Assembly: GCA_001885315.1 (NCBI GenBank)
Contig: MLPZ01000009.1
Location: 1-64,000, forward strand
DNA from: Treponema sp. CETP13
GTDB taxonomy: Bacteria; Spirochaetota; Spirochaetia; Treponematales; Treponemataceae
Reading direction: 5' to 3'
DNA length: 64,000 bases
Positions 63,053 through 64,000 of this stretch are shown here, piece by piece (position 1 is the first letter of the stretch; the number at the start of each line of letters is the position of its first letter). Made by a program: the position numbers and the translations under genes. Under the pieces are notes generated by a model that was given only the letters and a program-made list of their open reading frames with translations, did no database searches and was not told where the DNA came from.

Positions 63053-63304
63053 ATGAAAAGAGAAAAAATCATAATAGGAGTTATGCTTATAGCAACTTTA
63101 TTTATAGGTTGTGTACCAAAATCAAAATACGATGAACTGGTAAAGGAAAACGAGAATTTAAAAATAGAAGTTGATGAGTTAAAAAATGGTGAAGAACGCT
63201 TAATAACTCCAAGGCAGAATATGATAAAGTGGGCGATGAAATTTACCGCCTACGTGACGAAAAACAGAAAGTACAGCTCGAAATCATCGGACGGGACGAA
63301 CTAA
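63053..63304 (+). pseudogene. Lipoprotein gene truncated by foreign DNA
   Basis: The start is a normal treponemal lipoprotein: GGAGG before the ATG, a signal with lipobox FIGC (Cys20), then a heptad-like coiled coil (KYDELVKENENLKIEVDELKNGEE). From about codon 48 the frame runs into GC-richer sequence that codes for a recombinase in another frame, and the remaining residues (to 83) look random. The true C-terminus is lost. It may have been the first cassette gene of the integron. Confidence 0.7.
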
Positions 63305-63468
63305 AAAAACGCATCGCCGACATGAACACATTCCTACGGGAGCAGCCCACCGCCATTACGGAATACGACGAGCCGCTTGTCCGGCGGCTGATTGAAAAAA
63401 TTACCGTCTTCGAGGACAGATTCACGGTGGAATTTAAGTCCGGCGTGACGGTGGATGTAAATGAATAA
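63193..63468 (+). pseudogene. C-terminal remnant of a large serine recombinase
   Basis: The open frame codes for SKAEYDKVGDEIYRLRDEKQK..., then ELKKRIADMNTFLREQPTAITEYDEPLVRRLIEKITVFEDRFTVEFKSGVTVDVNE. That is the coiled-coil and C-terminal end of large serine recombinases of Firmicutes integrative elements. The catalytic N-terminal and zinc-ribbon parts are missing, so it cannot work. Its base composition is visibly GC-richer than the treponemal DNA before it, which signals transfer. A stop at 63190-63192 closes the frame upstream. Confidence 0.8.
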
Positions 63469-63480
63469 GGGCCAAAAAAG

Positions 63481-63513
63481 CAAGGCACTCTACGGAATAT
63501 GTAGGGTGCCTTG
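63481..63513 (+). terminator. Hairpin behind the recombinase remnant
   Basis: CAAGGCACTCTAC pairs with GTAGGGTGCCTTG (one mismatch) around a 7-nt loop. A weak T stretch follows. It probably came in with the recombinase gene as its terminator. Confidence 0.6.
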
Positions 63514-63647
63514 ATTTGTCACTAAAGAGTGACTATTATAACATGCAGTCAAAGCCGACAGAGCTGTGAGGTAAGCGTATATTTTGAGTACTTTGTTGTG
63601 TATCTCAGAAGCACGCCATTAAATACTATCATCGAACAAATCCCTTT

Positions 63648-64000
63648 TCAATCTATTTGCGGTCTCATTGTTGCTTTATCATGGCGACGTGTCAGAATGC
63701 GGCAGAGAATAGCGTCTGCGATCAAAGCAACGCCTGACCAGAAAAACCATGTATTTACACCTACAACTTCAGCGACCGGTCCGGCAACAAGCAAACCTAT
63801 CGGCATAGAAATAGTCATGGCTGTCATTAAGAGGGAAAACACTTTGCCCATCATTTCAGGCGCAATGCTTTCTTGAACATAAGCCATAACTGGAACATTC
63901 ATAAAAGTACCGGAAGCGCCCAAGAAGAAACAGCACGTGGTAAATATCCAAAAACCGCTTGCCGGTAATGCTCCGCTAACCAGTGTAGCCAGACCCATCA
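63648..64000 (-). CDS. MFS efflux protein, C-terminal end (partial)
   Basis: The last 117 or so residues of a major facilitator transporter, with the rest beyond the window. It reads GLATLVSGALPASGFWIF, then GTFMNVPVMAYVQESIAPEMMGKVFSLLMTAMTISMPIGLLVAGPVAEVVG, about four membrane segments. The pattern resembles the DHA3 drug-efflux group that includes macrolide efflux proteins; the substrate cannot be read. The base composition matches the recombinase remnant rather than the treponemal DNA, and such genes travel on Firmicutes integrative elements. Confidence 0.75.
   Translation of the reverse strand, partial: MGLATLVSGALPASGFWIFTTCCFFLGASGTFMNVPVMAYVQESIAPEMMGKVFSLLMTAMTISMPIGLLVAGPVAEVVGVNTWFFWSGVALIADAILCRILTRRHDKATMRPQID

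Noticed and set aside
63053-63304. Reading the 83-codon frame as an intact small lipoprotein
   Set aside because: The last third coincides with recombinase coding sequence in another frame and has no protein-like pattern.
1-64000. CRISPR arrays, rRNA genes, tmRNA, SRP RNA, RNase P RNA
   Set aside because: I looked for regularly spaced repeats and conserved RNA cores and saw none; a covariance scan would be needed to exclude small RNAs fully.

Overview
The window is almost certainly from a treponeme (Spirochaetales). The DNA is visibly AT-rich through about the first 63.2 kb. The gene content fits a motile, diderm, anaerobic spirochaete: a methyl-accepting chemotaxis protein, cheR and cheB, a FliL-like protein, a PUR-domain protein of the kind known from Borrelia, LptA/B/C-type transport proteins, many lipoproteins, and a chromosomal-integron integrase pointing in the same direction as the DNA behind it, as described for oral treponemes. 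No single marker fixes the species.

Layout. Positions 1-60 hold two near-identical direct repeats, perhaps the end of a mobile element outside the window. 0.16-4.2 kb is a sugar-use block: a secreted GH13 amylase-like lipoprotein, a small membrane protein, then a KDG kinase and a KDPG aldolase fused to a glyoxalase-like domain. 4.4-5.9 kb is rplM-rpsI-recX behind a structured leader. 6-15.7 kb has an orphan response regulator, a CYTH-DUF975-sppA-galK operon, a chemoreceptor, an MBL-fold hydrolase, a thioredoxin-like lipoprotein, yhbY and a small outer-membrane-type protein. 15.7-24 kb has a B12/radical-SAM protein, a GDPD, and the minus-strand run pyrG-lptC-lptA-lptB-rny. 23.9-33 kb has cheR-cheB, an isoprenoid/TPR/RseC run, rlmE with an envelope M23 protein, an ECF sigma factor with its probable anti-sigma factor, a FliL-like protein and hflX. 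33.2-38.4 kb is the conserved rplU-prp-rpmA-obgE-nadD-yqeK-LCP-rsfS cluster. 38.4-44.3 kb carries a very acidic small protein, ispE, spoVG, tRNA-Gln, rplY, tilS and ftsH. 44.3-55.8 kb is rich in exported proteins of unknown function around degP-like, lepA, a phosphoribosyltransferase and rnhB. 55.8-61.6 kb has a PUR-domain protein, a phosphohexomutase, mnmA-iscS and a SHOCT-domain membrane protein.

The last 2.2 kb is accessory DNA: a broken integron integrase, a palindromic spacer, a lipoprotein gene cut off by GC-richer DNA that encodes only the tail of a serine recombinase, then the C-terminal end of an MFS efflux protein running off the window.

The observations most worth a second look are these. 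The CTP synthase has Asp where the glutaminase nucleophile Cys should be, although the synthetase half looks intact. The MnmA lacks its second catalytic Cys and has CxxC instead of DxxC. A recurring gene start places a sigma-70 -10 box 6-7 nt before ATG, which predicts leaderless mRNAs. A nested hairpin lies between tRNA-Gln and rplY, and an intrinsic-terminator-like hairpin lies inside the first codons of tilS. Finally, the integron integrase is internally deleted and sits beside truncated foreign DNA. I did not find a clearly new multi-gene system.
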